This document shows positions 62,964 through 64,000 of a stretch of 64,000 nt of DNA, piece after piece (position 1 is the first letter of the stretch; the number at the start of each line of letters is the position of its first letter). Under the pieces are notes generated by a model. It searched no databases. It was not told the DNA's origin and saw only the letters and a list, made by a program, of their open reading frames with translations. A program made the position numbers and the translations under genes. Origin of the DNA: Lacrimispora algidixylanolytica (GTDB taxonomy: Bacteria; Bacillota; Clostridia; Lachnospirales; Lachnospiraceae); contig NZ_MCIA01000001.1 in the NCBI RefSeq assembly GCF_003609635.1, forward strand, positions 62,001-126,000, read 5' to 3'.

Positions 62964-64000
62964 TTAATACAATAACCGGTTTAATGCACTGAAAATACCT
63001 CGGATTGAGGCTCTGGTAATATTGGAACTGATTCCTACGCCGTAAGTTGTCTTTCCGGTGCGAACATCCAACAAATGAATATAGGACGCAGCCTTTGCGC
63101 CTGAACCAGAGGCAAGAGCATGCTCGCTATAGTCGAGTACTCGGATTTCAATATCAAGCTCTTTTTCAAGACCTTTTTGTACCGCATCGATAGGACCGTT
63201 TCCAACTCCTTCGAAGACTTTTTCCACGCCATGATCCATATAGCGGACCTTTGCGAAGGTGGAGAATTCCACATCGTCTTCTGCCTCAGTAATCTGAGCC
63301 TTAAGGAAATGAATGGGTTCTTTCCTGTCGGTGTAATTGCTATTGAACTCATTAAGAATCTGCTCTGGAGCCACTTCACCCTGCTTCTCTGAAATAGCCT
63401 GAATCACATCTGCAAATTCCTTGTGCATGCCTTTTGGAAGCTTGAAGCCATAGAAGGTATCCATAACAAATGCTACGCCGCCTTTGCCAGACTGGCTGTT
63501 GATACGAACCACTGGTTCATACTGTCTTCCAATATCTGATGGATCGATGGGCAGGTAAGGAACCTCCCAAAATGTATTCTTTCTATCCCGCATCGCCTTC
63601 GTGCCTTTGTTGATGGCATCTTGATGGGAACCGGAAAAAGCGGTGAATACAAGCTTTCCAGCATAAGGGTGTCTCGGTGCAATCTCCATCTTAGTACAAC
63701 GCTCGTAAACATCTGAGATTTCACGAATATTCTCAAGATGAAGTTCAGGATCAATTCCCTGGGAAAACAAATTGTAAGCTACCGTTAATATATCAAGATT
63801 ACCGGTTCTCTCTCCATTTCCAAACAGAGTGCCCTCCACCCGGTCTGCACCGGCAAGGATAGCAAGCTCTGCAGCCGCAACTCCGGTTCCCCGGTCGTTA
63901 TGAGGATGAATGCTTAAGATAATGCTTTCACGGTTTTTAAGACGCTGATTCATCCATTCAATCTGATCTGCATAGACATTAGGAGTGGTCATCTCTACCG
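62964..64000 (-). CDS. leuA: 2-isopropylmalate synthase, C-terminal part (N-terminus beyond the window)
   Basis: First committed step of leucine synthesis: acetyl-CoA plus 2-ketoisovalerate gives 2-isopropylmalate. About 345 codons lie in the window and the frame remains open to the right edge, so the true start is outside; the ATG at 63992 is internal (preceded in frame by Glu and Val codons). The metal-binding SIHPHNDRGTGVAAAEL and EGTLFGNGERTGNLDILT belong to the catalytic barrel. The last 130 residues form the leucine-binding regulatory domain with ALASGSGAKAASYIHLLDV. It is the long LeuA form. It is a housekeeping gene that marks the right border of the glycan region. Confidence 0.96.
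   Translation of the reverse strand, partial: VEMTTPNVYADQIEWMNQRLKNRESIILSIHPHNDRGTGVAAAELAILAGADRVEGTLFGNGERTGNLDILTVAYNLFSQGIDPELHLENIREISDVYERCTKMEIAPRHPYAGKLVFTAFSGSHQDAINKGTKAMRDRKNTFWEVPYLPIDPSDIGRQYEPVVRINSQSGKGGVAFVMDTFYGFKLPKGMHKEFADVIQAISEKQGEVAPEQILNEFNSNYTDRKEPIHFLKAQITEAEDDVEFSTFAKVRYMDHGVEKVFEGVGNGPIDAVQKGLEKELDIEIRVLDYSEHALASGSGAKAASYIHLLDVRTGKTTYGVGISSNITRASIRGIFSALNRLLY

Noticed and set aside
1-64000. tRNA or rRNA genes
   Set aside because: I looked for cloverleaf-type TTCGAAT arms and rRNA-like conserved stretches and saw none that I could support by eye.

Overview
The window looks like the chromosome of a low-to-mid GC clostridium of the Lachnospiraceae (Lacrimispora/Lachnoclostridium type). 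This rests on secreted proteins built from aromatic/glycine cell-wall-binding repeats, a ChW-repeat L,D-transpeptidase, a YesM/YesN sugar three-component system, ChvE-type sugar ABC transport and Gram-positive style Shine-Dalgarno sites. The genus is inferred from gene content, not proved. No tRNA, rRNA, CRISPR array or intact mobile element was recognised.

Almost the whole window builds, exports and attaches surface glycans. (1) Positions 1-13228 (minus) are one AT-rich cluster: an O-antigen ligase/polymerase-like protein, an initiating phosphoglycosyltransferase, a Wzm/Wzt ABC exporter, five glycosyltransferases (one a GT4+GT2 fusion, one with a degenerate GT2 active site) and UDP-GlcNAc 2-epimerase, running off the left edge. 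A decayed ISL3-type transposase lies just behind its promoter. (2) 14637-21813 hold three secreted repeat proteins (one a GH25 lysozyme) around a LicC-LicA-like cytidylyltransferase/choline kinase fusion. (3) 22088-29406 (minus) carry gmhA, gmhB, hddA and hddC, the complete set for GDP-D-glycero-alpha-D-manno-heptose from sedoheptulose 7-phosphate, plus two polytopic membrane proteins and a GtrB-like transferase. (4) 29579-36220 (minus) carry rfbC, a second Wzm/Wzt exporter, a methyltransferase and a 1037-residue protein with a kinase-like domain, a coiled coil and two glycosyltransferase domains.

(5) 36407-45718 (minus) form a sugar uptake and sensing block: ChvE/MmsA/MmsB transporter, XylF-like lipoprotein, AraC-type response regulator, YesM-like kinase and membrane-anchored sugar-binding sensor. 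(6) 46077-47309 hold a DUF1963 protein and a small membrane protein. (7) 47456-53965 (minus) are a second lipid-linked glycan operon with two flippases, DPM-like GT2, DUF2304, DUF2142 and a rhamnosyltransferase-like GT2. (8) An L,D-transpeptidase stands alone on the plus strand at 54116. (9) 55649-62809 (minus) hold UDP-galactopyranose mutase, GT8, GT2 enzymes, a DegT aminotransferase and an ATP-grasp protein. The right edge cuts a leuA gene.

The most interesting candidate system is the rfbC-wzm-wzt-methyltransferase-(kinase/coiled-coil/GT2/GT4) operon. Its parts recall the methyl/phosphate chain-terminating machines of ABC-exported O-antigens (WbdD) and S-layer glycans (WsaE), arranged in a different way, next to a full GDP-heptose operon.
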